This document shows, piece after piece, positions 56,910-64,000 of a DNA stretch of 64,000 nt. How positions within the stretch are numbered: position 1 is the first letter of the stretch; each line of letters starts with the position of its first letter. Source of the stretch: Bifidobacteriaceae bacterium (GTDB lineage Bacteria; Actinomycetota; Actinomycetes; Actinomycetales; Bifidobacteriaceae); the NCBI GenBank assembly GCA_022651005.1, contig JALCQD010000001.1:310001-374000 (forward strand), written 5' to 3'. The notes below the pieces were generated by a model. That model was not told the origin of the DNA. It did no database searches and saw only the letters and a program-made list of their open reading frames with translations. A program made the translations under genes and the position numbers.

Positions 56910-58226
56910 TTATCTATATCGTCTTCCACTTCTCACTGCAGCCCGCACCACACCAGATTTAAAGATCAAAACAATCATGAGCGCCGCTAACACAGAACCC
57001 CACGGAATGTAAAAACCGGCATCTACACCTCTGGAATCGATGAGGACACCTACCAGCGCCGATCCCACCGACGAGCCCAGCGCCGAACTCGTGCTCAGCC
57101 ACGACAACCCCTCGGTGAGGTAGGTTCCGGGAACGCTGTTTTCGATAATCATGCTGCAGGTGGCATATGCAGGAGAGTCAAACAGGCCCACGATGAACTG
57201 CACGATGCACAACGCTACGAGATTGGACTTCACGAGACTAAATGAGAAGAAGCCCAATGCAAGCACCGCGAGGCACAGCATGTAGCGCATCCAGAGCGAA
57301 CCGTGCCACTGGCGTGCTCCATAAATCAGCGCGCCAACCATGGAACCACCGGTAAAGGTCGCCATGACCACGCCCACGATGTATTCTTCCCCCGCCGCCT
57401 TCGTCATGGCCACAAGGATGACGTCATAAGCACTGAAGCTCATGGACAACACCGTCAGGCTAAGAATCAGCAGCGACATCCCCGGAAATCCTAACGCAGT
57501 GTGCGTTTTCATGGTGCGCAAAAGTGCGATGGGCGAACGCCGCGAGCGCTTAAGAGGCGGCGTCGCTTCAACCTCTACGCGCTCAACGCTCACAGCTGGA
57601 GCCACAGTCACAGCCGAGCGCAACGCGAAAAACACTGTACCTCCACCAATCATGGCCACCAACGACACGAAAAGCTGTGAGACCGGGTGAACGGCAGTGG
57701 CAAGAAAAGTGGCAAACACAGGGCCAATAACATAGACGAGCTCGTCGATGGCGGCCTCGAAGGAATACGCGCTGTTCAGGGCCTGCCGTCGTTCTTCCAA
57801 GCTCAGAGAGGTATCGCAACGCAGAGCACGCGCCCACCTCGTACGCACGAGCGCCCCGAAGGAGAACTGCGTCAACCCCATGGCAATGGCCAAAACATAC
57901 AGAATCCACAATGGCAGCGCAACCAGCACGCCCGACGCAAACGCCGCGAGGCTAAGCGCCGAGAGAGGCAATGCAACCCTGCCCACGCGTCTTTGGCCAT
58001 AGCGGTCGAAAAGACGGGCGAAAATCGGAGTGGCGACCGCAGCGGCAAGGACGAAAACGGCAGAAAGCGTGCCTGCACTCGTCCACGCGCCATAGATGTG
58101 ATTGATAGCGAGAACAATGCCCAGGGAAATCATGGATTGGGGCAGGCGCGCAAGCGCCGCGGATATGCTGAAAGCCTTCACTCCCGGAACGCGGAAAATC
58201 CGAGTATAAGCGTTCCTTCTCGCCAT
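56910..58226 (-). CDS. MFS transporter
   Basis: 438 residues, 12 helices. ATPIFARLFDRYGQRRVGR is a motif A-like loop between helices 2 and 3. A charged loop of 45 residues sits between halves. Substrate unknown; it is probably an exporter of the DHA1 type. It stands alone beside the tRNA-Val gene, convergent to it. Confidence 0.8.
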   Translation of the reverse strand: MARRNAYTRIFRVPGVKAFSISAALARLPQSMISLGIVLAINHIYGAWTSAGTLSAVFVLAAAVATPIFARLFDRYGQRRVGRVALPLSALSLAAFASGVLVALPLWILYVLAIAMGLTQFSFGALVRTRWARALRCDTSLSLEERRQALNSAYSFEAAIDELVYVIGPVFATFLATAVHPVSQLFVSLVAMIGGGTVFFALRSAVTVAPAVSVERVEVEATPPLKRSRRSPIALLRTMKTHTALGFPGMSLLILSLTVLSMSFSAYDVILVAMTKAAGEEYIVGVVMATFTGGSMVGALIYGARQWHGSLWMRYMLCLAVLALGFFSFSLVKSNLVALCIVQFIVGLFDSPAYATCSMIIENSVPGTYLTEGLSWLSTSSALGSSVGSALVGVLIDSRGVDAGFYIPWGSVLAALMIVLIFKSGVVRAAVRSGRRYR

Positions 58227-58293
58227 CTCACTCCCTCTCTGATAAATCTAGTTGTTTCATAAATCTACTTGTTTCAACGACGACCGCCAGTAT

Positions 58294-59286
58294 TTACCAC
58301 GCATACGCTTCTGGAGCGGAGCCACCGGGTCCGGGGAAAATCTCGTCAAGCCGGGCAAGGGTGGCGTCATCCAAATCAATCTCCACCGCATGAACCGCCT
58401 GCTCCAACTGCTCCACTGTGCGTGGCCCAATAATCGGCGCCGTAATAGCGGGATTGTGCAGCAGCCACGCAAGAGCGACGTTTGATTCGCTCTCTCCCAG
58501 TTCACGGCACACGTCAGCATAGGCGGAAAGCTGCGCACGAGTCTTGGCGCTCAGTTTTTGCGCTCGCTCGGCACGGCGGCCCGAAGTGGCAGACAGCGCA
58601 CCCGGCGCCAAGAGTCCTCCCTCAAGCGGACTCCATACAATCACGCCCATTCCCAAGTCCTGTGCGGTAGGCAATAACTCGAGTTCGGGCAAGCGCTCAA
58701 GTAGATTGTACAGATGCTGCTCACTCACCAAACCGGTGAAGTGACGCTTATCAGCGGCAGCTGCCGCGTAGGCCAGATGCCGCGCACCGAAATTGCTCGA
58801 ACCCGCGTAGTACACCTGCCCGCGCGCCATGACGTTTTGATACGCTTCAAAGATCTCGTCCCAATTGATGGAATGATCAATGTGATGCATCTGGAAAAGT
58901 TCAACGTGATCCGTCTGCAACCGTGTGAGTGATGCTTCGAGACTCCTGTACAACTTGTACGCGGAAACGCCGGGATTGTCATTCGGTCCATCCAGCGAGT
59001 TGTCCATCTCACCGTAGAACTTTGTGGCCAGCACCACGCGCTCACGCCTCTGGCCGCCCTGAGCAAACCAACGGCCAATAATCTCCTCCGTTGTTCCACG
59101 ACCCTTACCTAGTTCGCCGCCATTGCCATACACATTTGCGGTGTCGAAGAACGTGACGCCGAGCTCCAGGGCCCTGTCCATGATGGCAAAGGATTCTTCC
59201 TCGCTAGCCCGCGTTCCAAAATTCATGGTGCCCAGCACCAGCCGGCTCACCTGCATACCCGTACGACCCAGTTTTGTGTATTTCAT
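58294..59286 (-). CDS. aldo/keto reductase, MgrA/YhdN-like
   Basis: 330 residues with the tetrad D48, Y53, K90 and H135 in the barrel. The variant block LGTMNFGTR and the end LDEIFPGPG fit NADP-dependent reductases of the YhdN/Tas type. It differs from the AKR at 48 kb, which lacks the GNGGELGKGRG loop. It stands alone on the strand, 68 bases from the MFS gene. Confidence 0.87.
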   Translation of the reverse strand: MKYTKLGRTGMQVSRLVLGTMNFGTRASEEESFAIMDRALELGVTFFDTANVYGNGGELGKGRGTTEEIIGRWFAQGGQRRERVVLATKFYGEMDNSLDGPNDNPGVSAYKLYRSLEASLTRLQTDHVELFQMHHIDHSINWDEIFEAYQNVMARGQVYYAGSSNFGARHLAYAAAAADKRHFTGLVSEQHLYNLLERLPELELLPTAQDLGMGVIVWSPLEGGLLAPGALSATSGRRAERAQKLSAKTRAQLSAYADVCRELGESESNVALAWLLHNPAITAPIIGPRTVEQLEQAVHAVEIDLDDATLARLDEIFPGPGGSAPEAYAW

Positions 59287-59381
59287 GCGACCCTTCCCGT
59301 TCAGCTATTTCACACTGAACACAAACTTAACTCTCGTTGTAATTCTGCGCTATTACTCTTTCAATTTTCTATGGTCGAATC

Positions 59382-60476
59382 GTGCGCATCAAACGAGAAA
59401 CGATTCCCAAGGCAAGCGAACCAGGTACAGCAAACAGACTGTGTAAGGCAACCGGAGCAACTCCCCTCATCCTCCTTTCCGCCTTCATCGCTCTGGCAGC
59501 TATCTCGCTCTTCCCTTTCTCTGCACCACTCACCTCCTATGAGCTCGCGTTACCCGGGCTCTCCTCGCTGCCCACAATCGTGGCACATCGAGGCGGAGAC
59601 GAAGCGGCCCCAGAGACCTCACTCATAAGCTTTGAGACAGCAGCCGCGCGGAATCTGCCCGTCGAAATGGATCTGCGAACGCTGTCGGATGGCGGCATCG
59701 CCATTTCGCATGATTCCACAACCGGCAATGAGATTATCCACTTCAAAAGCACCGACATCGATCTTCTCTCCACGAAGCTATGGAATTCTCTCTGTCTCAA
59801 AGCGGCCACGCGTGTCTGTTATTCCACCACCACGTATCGCGAAGTTCTTTCGCACCTGCCCATCACGGCAGAAACAGTTGTGGAAAATAAACAGGCTGAA
59901 GTTTCCACGACTCGTCTCGAAAAAATACTCGCACGCACTGGCCGTGCGCACAGCACGCTCGTGGAATCCCTAGATTTCAATGAAATAAAGCAGCTAGGAA
60001 AAGATGGTTTTCGCTCGCTCTACGTCGTGCACAAGGGCGAAAAGATCGATGTCACTGCTGTGGCGCGCGCAAAAACCGAGGTTCTTGCCGTCAGCTCGTT
60101 CTATTCCACGTCCCTTCTGGCGAAGGCTCACACGGCTCATTTGAAGCTGTGGGTATGGACCGTTGACCGTCAGACGATGGCTTTGAAATGGGAGCATGCA
60201 GGCGTCGATGGCATTATCACTGACCACCCCTTCGCGATGACAAAGCTTCTCGCAATGGACGTAAGCGTCACGTCTTGTGGAATTACCACGACAGATTTTG
60301 TTACGGAAGCACTCACGCTACAAGCAAACCCTGAGAACTACGCCACGCGGCGCCGACACGCTTCGTCCGGAAGTCCCTGTCAGTATGCGCAAATCGAAGA
60401 TTCCCTCGCTAGCGTTCCTGACGTCCCTTACCGAACGACACCAGGCGCACGCCATTCCAGTTGCCGCTCACGGTAA
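59382..60476 (+). CDS. glycerophosphodiester phosphodiesterase-like membrane protein
   Basis: 364 residues starting at GTG 59382. One helix (about 28-48) anchors it, and the GDPD domain follows with H69-R70, E78, E95-x-D97 and H110, the metal-binding and catalytic set of the family. It would hydrolyse glycerophosphodiesters outside the membrane to glycerol-3-phosphate. The last 50 residues, after GIITDHPFAMTKLLA, are unlike the family and lie partly antisense to the next gene. Confidence 0.8.
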   Translation: MRIKRETIPKASEPGTANRLCKATGATPLILLSAFIALAAISLFPFSAPLTSYELALPGLSSLPTIVAHRGGDEAAPETSLISFETAAARNLPVEMDLRTLSDGGIAISHDSTTGNEIIHFKSTDIDLLSTKLWNSLCLKAATRVCYSTTTYREVLSHLPITAETVVENKQAEVSTTRLEKILARTGRAHSTLVESLDFNEIKQLGKDGFRSLYVVHKGEKIDVTAVARAKTEVLAVSSFYSTSLLAKAHTAHLKLWVWTVDRQTMALKWEHAGVDGIITDHPFAMTKLLAMDVSVTSCGITTTDFVTEALTLQANPENYATRRRHASSGSPCQYAQIEDSLASVPDVPYRTTPGARHSSCRSR

Positions 60477-60834
60477 CAGGCGTAAGAACATTCATTCCGC
60501 AGTTCTTTGCGGCGTTCTGGATAGTGAATGGGCTTGCCGCTCCCTCGCGGCCGGGCTTTGGCGTCACAATCCAGAAGGGCGCTTCCTCGCCACGCGTTGC
60601 CTCGGCATCCACGATGGTGTCGGCGAGTTCGTCTTCGTCATCGCCGTCGCGCCACCACAAAATGACGCCATCTGCGACGCCGTCGTAGTCTTCGTCCACT
60701 AAATCTGTGCCGGTGATACTGGCGACACCATTGCGAAGCTCCTCGTCCACGTCATCGTCCCACAACCATTCCTGGACGATGTCCTCGGATCCGAATCCAA
60801 ACTCCGCAGCTCCATTGGAGGTAGTACTTTCCAC
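60409..60834 (-). CDS. DUF3052 protein
   Basis: 141 residues of an actinobacterial family with no known function. WLWDDDVDEELR, LVDEDYDGVADGVILWWRDGD and WIVTPKPGREG are typical. It is acidic and cytoplasmic. Its 3' end overlaps the phosphodiesterase gene on the other strand by 68 bases. Confidence 0.85.
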   Translation of the reverse strand: MESTTSNGAAEFGFGSEDIVQEWLWDDDVDEELRNGVASITGTDLVDEDYDGVADGVILWWRDGDDEDELADTIVDAEATRGEEAPFWIVTPKPGREGAASPFTIQNAAKNCGMNVLTPVTVSGNWNGVRLVSFGKGRQER

Positions 60835-61011
60835 GGTTTGAGCATATCAAGACGCGCGGAGTTTGCATGTTACGACGCGCGTTCTCGCATTTTTCGCGAA
60901 ATATTTCGCTTATAACGCGCACGCAGCCACACCGGATACAGCGCTTACTGCGCGCACACTACGAACAAGTGCGTCGAAAGCTTTACTGCTCTTGCTTCTC
61001 ACGCGTAATTG

Positions 61012-61923
61012 TCACTTCGTCGTCTTCACCGTGCAATGCGGCAGACTTGCCCCCTTGCCCTGCCCAATGGCTACGAGAGCCTTGTACGCCTCGTCGAGCG
61101 TTCTCACCTTCACGTCTCGCAATCCCGCAGGAACATTGCCAACCACTTCGTCGCAGTTGGCGGCAGGCGCAAGGAACCACGTGGCACCATCACGCTTGGA
61201 AGCGATCATTTTGAGACGAATGCCACCGATGGCACCAACTTCGCCCTTCGAATTCATGGTGCCCGTTCCTGCGATAGTTTTCCCGCCCGTCTCATCGGCA
61301 GACGTGAGTTTATCGATAGTTCCCAGCGTATACATGAGGCCTGCGCTGGGGCCGCCGACGTCGCCACCGTTCATAGTGACCTTGATTTTGGTAACGTCAA
61401 CGCCCTTTTTCTTGAGGAAAGCGAGCGCCTCCGTGTGCGCCGCGGACTGCGCCGACTGCATCTGCTGCTCGGATTGCTTCTCGTACTGATCACCCGTTTG
61501 GGTGCTGGGGTACACCACTTCGCGCGGCATCACGGTGCGCTGCGGACTCACCCACGCCCACAGCGTCTCCCAGTTCATGGCAGGAGAGCTTGGCAGACCG
61601 GAGGCGTTGACCGTTGTCATCAAAAGTTTTCCGGAGTCCTTGTAGGTTTTCGCACCGGTAATGGTGATGGCGTCGCCCGTGCCTCCGTTGCCGTCCACAC
61701 TCCCCAGCACGTTCATCGTGGGGCCCGGGGACTCGATGACGTAGGCACTAGGCAGCAGCAGACCGACAACGCAGGCGAGCACCAGAACAGTTCCAGCAGT
61801 GACGCGGGCACGAACGCGACGCGACCAAGAGAGCAGTCGCGACGCCTTCTTCGGAGACGCTTCCCCGTTTTCCGCACGTTCATCGTGACTCCCCTGATTC
61901 TGATCCGCAGACTGCTCAGACAT
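61012..61923 (-). CDS. YlbL-type Lon-like S16 protease, membrane-anchored
   Basis: 303 residues with one helix (about 42-60), a PDZ-like region and an S16 domain. The Ser-Lys dyad is S193 in GGPSAGL and K238 in IRLKMI, 45 residues apart as in Lon. There is no ATPase domain. It would cleave proteins outside the membrane. The start at 61923 follows GGGAG. Confidence 0.85.
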   Translation of the reverse strand: MSEQSADQNQGSHDERAENGEASPKKASRLLSWSRRVRARVTAGTVLVLACVVGLLLPSAYVIESPGPTMNVLGSVDGNGGTGDAITITGAKTYKDSGKLLMTTVNASGLPSSPAMNWETLWAWVSPQRTVMPREVVYPSTQTGDQYEKQSEQQMQSAQSAAHTEALAFLKKKGVDVTKIKVTMNGGDVGGPSAGLMYTLGTIDKLTSADETGGKTIAGTGTMNSKGEVGAIGGIRLKMIASKRDGATWFLAPAANCDEVVGNVPAGLRDVKVRTLDEAYKALVAIGQGKGASLPHCTVKTTK

Positions 61924-62073
61924 GCTTTCTCCCGTCACGCTGCCGCCTCCATTCGTACAAGCTCTTCACGCCGCTTTCCACGCTCTGCGCGAGAATGACT
62001 CAACTTGTTATGCATCACCGACATACCTCCCATACTATTGGCAGTATTCGAACAGACAGGATGTGATGCCGGA

Positions 62074-63699
62074 ATGGAAGACAAAGAACTGCACGATTGG
62101 ATGATTGCCTCATTCGGTCCGCTACAGGGTGAGGCCGCCTACGCCCAATTTTCGCAGTTGCCAGATTCCATCAAAGACCAGATTCTCGCACAAGGAGTAG
62201 AACATCTCCCCAAGCCCGAAGAAGTTCACGATTTGGTGCAGGCCTTCACTGACGGCGGCATCAACACCATGTCCGACGTGGACAAAGTGGTGCAGTCCGG
62301 TCCGATCAATCTCTCCTTGGCCAAGTCACTCGCCGTGCGTAAAGCACGCGAAAATTCTGTGGATACCGTCTCGGCCGCACAGGCCCAGCAGACACGTGAT
62401 GCGATGAGTACCGTCAATCTATGGCTCGATTCGGCGAGCGCCTTTGACCCCGCTCCCGGAACCATTGACGTCGTGACTCCATCGGGGTGGGCAGAGGCCA
62501 CCATGGACTCCTGGACGAAGCTCGCACAGCCCGTGGCAAAATCGATGAACGAGGCGCTCGCGTCCGTTTTCGCTGACCGTCTGGGTGGAACACTTGACGG
62601 CGAAGTGTCTTCCATGTTCGCCGGCCCCGTTCCGATTCCGATTCCCGAAGGTTTGAAGGATCCCCATAAGCTCATGGAACTTTTGGGATCCACATCGTTC
62701 GCCATGCAACTTGGCCAGGCGTCGGGAACCATGGCGCACGAGGTGTTCGGCAGCTTTGATCAGGGCCTCGTAATGACCGCGAACCCTGCAGGCGCCCTCC
62801 TTCCTGAAAACATTGAGAAGTTCGCCAAGGAGCTGGAGATTCCGCTTCCCGAGGCGCTCTCCTTCCTCGCTTTGCGCGAGTCGGCGCATTCACGCCTTTA
62901 TAACGCCGTGCCGTGGCTCATGCCACGCGTGGAATCACTCATCAGCAAATACGCGCGCGGAATCTCCATCGATCTAGACGCCGTGGAAGAACAGCTGCGC
63001 GACGCCAACGAGATGAACCCCGAAGGCATCGCCGGAGCCGTCAATATGGCAAAGGTCGGCATGAAGGAAACCGACGAGCAGAAGGAAGCGCTCCACTCTC
63101 TGGAGATTCTGCTGGCATTGGTGGAGGGCTGGGTCGATTGCGTCACTTGGCGTGCCGGTGCACCCTTCCTTCCTCACATCGAGCAGCTGCGCGAGATGAT
63201 GCGCCGCCGCCGTGCCGCAGGAGGCCCGGCAGAGCAGACTTTCGAGAACCTCATTGGACTGAAACTGCGCCCACGCAAGCTGCGCGAAGCCGCCGCCGTA
63301 TGGGAGCGCCTCACCGCACAGGAAAGTGTCGACGATCGCGACGCCCATTGGTCTCATCCGGACCGCCTGCCCGTACTCGAAGGGGCCCCGGTCATCAACG
63401 GCACCTCCACTCCAGCCATCTCGGACGAGATGCCGAGTGATGCCGACGCCGCGTCAGAGACCCTCCCCTCCAACGATTCGGCAGATGCCGATGACGCAGG
63501 GTCGCAGGATCATCCCGCAGGTTCAGCAACGGGCTCGGTCAGCTCCGTCAACTCTGACGCGGACACCCCAGAGGCTCCGAAAGAGAGCGCTGACTGGGAT
63601 GCGGAACTCGCAAAACTGCTTGAAGAGGAAGAGCACAAGGGTGATGACGCTTCCGGCACCTCTGACGAGAATCCCGAAGATCAGGACCCCAAAGAGTAG
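62074..63699 (+). CDS. DUF2342 zincin-like metalloprotease
   Basis: 541 residues. The N-terminal 380 residues fit the actinobacterial zinc-dependent protease/DUF2342 family: PFGPLQGE-type start, FAMQLGQASG, and the region ALRESAHSRLYNAVPWL near 267-280. The last 130 residues are acidic and disordered. The first zinc His of the usual HExxH motif is replaced by Arg (R268-E-S-A-H272), so activity is open. The start at 62074 has weak support. Confidence 0.8.
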   Translation: MEDKELHDWMIASFGPLQGEAAYAQFSQLPDSIKDQILAQGVEHLPKPEEVHDLVQAFTDGGINTMSDVDKVVQSGPINLSLAKSLAVRKARENSVDTVSAAQAQQTRDAMSTVNLWLDSASAFDPAPGTIDVVTPSGWAEATMDSWTKLAQPVAKSMNEALASVFADRLGGTLDGEVSSMFAGPVPIPIPEGLKDPHKLMELLGSTSFAMQLGQASGTMAHEVFGSFDQGLVMTANPAGALLPENIEKFAKELEIPLPEALSFLALRESAHSRLYNAVPWLMPRVESLISKYARGISIDLDAVEEQLRDANEMNPEGIAGAVNMAKVGMKETDEQKEALHSLEILLALVEGWVDCVTWRAGAPFLPHIEQLREMMRRRRAAGGPAEQTFENLIGLKLRPRKLREAAAVWERLTAQESVDDRDAHWSHPDRLPVLEGAPVINGTSTPAISDEMPSDADAASETLPSNDSADADDAGSQDHPAGSATGSVSSVNSDADTPEAPKESADWDAELAKLLEEEEHKGDDASGTSDENPEDQDPKE

Positions 63700-63752
63700 C
63701 GATGCGAAATAGCGCCTCACTCAAAGGTCAATAATCAGTAACTTGATGCCGC

Positions 63753-64000
63753 TCACCACTGGGCGGCATCAATTGTTTCTGTGCGCGTCGTCTGGCCGCT
63801 CGTCTCTCCGATGGCTGTGGCGACCTTTTCGACATCTTGAGCAGCGATCACGACGGAGCGATTCGCTGCACCAGCCGGGAAGGCTACATCACCGTCGATG
63901 GCCGTGATGCTCTTATCCACTATTGCCTCAACGGAAATCTCGCTCGTGGAACTCATTTTGAGAAGATCAAAAAGAGACACCGCGCCCTTGTGCGCGCCAA
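63753..64000 (-). CDS. C-terminal part of an unrecognised gene, cut by the window edge
   Basis: The minus-strand frame is open to the edge, ending at 63753. The visible 80 residues read GAHKGAVSLFDLL..., then a beta-alpha segment with AIVDKSITAIDGDVAFPAG and SVVIAAQDVEKVATAIGE, and end in DAAQW. I do not recognise the family. It faces DUF2342. Confidence 0.55.
   Translation of the reverse strand, partial: GAHKGAVSLFDLLKMSSTSEISVEAIVDKSITAIDGDVAFPAGAANRSVVIAAQDVEKVATAIGETSGQTTRTETIDAAQW

Overview
The window looks like a chromosomal segment from a member of the Bifidobacteriaceae (Actinomycetota) with moderately high GC. The best evidence is the minus-strand run D-Ala-D-Ala carboxypeptidase, tilS, hpt, ftsH, folE, folP, a folB-folK fusion and a DUF3180 membrane protein, which is the order I know from Bifidobacterium. 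DUF3052, a DUF2342 zincin-like protein and a YlbL-type Lon-like protease are also actinobacterial. I cannot name the genus. Two pyruvate oxidases and many oxygen- or redox-related genes suggest an aerotolerant, scardovial-type relative rather than a strictly anaerobic Bifidobacterium, but that is inference. I see no phage, insertion sequence, integrase, rRNA or CRISPR array.

Layout. 0-4.2 kb: two tandem pyruvate oxidases (pyruvate to acetyl phosphate, CO2 and H2O2), preceded by a possible degraded NTF2/SnoaL-like gene. 4.3-10.2 kb: a drug-type MFS exporter, a CPA1 Na+/H+ antiporter, a DUF1287 protein, an MntA/HepT toxin-antitoxin pair and a methyltransferase, all on the minus strand. 10.4-13.2 kb: the ABC-F protein EttA and a TesB thioesterase on the plus strand, then an unrecognised 303-residue gene. 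14.2-22.8 kb: the tRNA-modification/purine salvage/protease/folate operon. 22.9-28.2 kb: a four-gene minus-strand unit (AI-2E-family permease, membrane glycosyltransferase, ABC ATPase, ABC permease) facing a second glycosyltransferase. 29.4-35.6 kb: galE, tRNA-Glu, a HAD phosphatase, a short AT-rich accessory patch (acetoin reductase remnant, lipoprotein and a 55-residue exported peptide), then two tandem FucO-like iron alcohol dehydrogenases. 35.7-38.5 kb: an M20 peptidase and a HigB/HigA-type toxin-antitoxin pair.

38.5-44.3 kb: an NhaC antiporter, then a MarR regulator with a heterodimeric ABC exporter. 44.5-52.5 kb: a redox/efflux region with an NmrA-like reductase, a DHA2 exporter, a TMEM175-like channel, an aldo-keto reductase with a MerR regulator, carboxymuconolactone decarboxylase, cupin, a zinc alcohol dehydrogenase with a second MerR regulator, and a TetR regulator. 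Two promoters there have the long spacer with central dyad typical of MerR control. 52.5-58.2 kb: a MacB-type ABC fusion, the amino-acid carrier BrnQ, tRNA-His and tRNA-Val, and an MFS protein. 58.3-64 kb: aldo-keto reductase, glycerophosphodiesterase-like protein, DUF3052, YlbL, DUF2342 and a gene running off the right edge.

The genes suggest a fermentative actinobacterium that meets oxygen: the oxidases give ATP via acetyl phosphate but make H2O2, and nearby reductases, exporters and antiporters would deal with toxic carbonyls, drugs and pH. The least explained pieces are the secreted peptide/lipoprotein operon, the 303-residue orphan, the four-copy inverted repeat between the cupin and alcohol dehydrogenase genes, the phased decamers before galE, and the GTGA-N6-TCAC dyads before both FucO genes.
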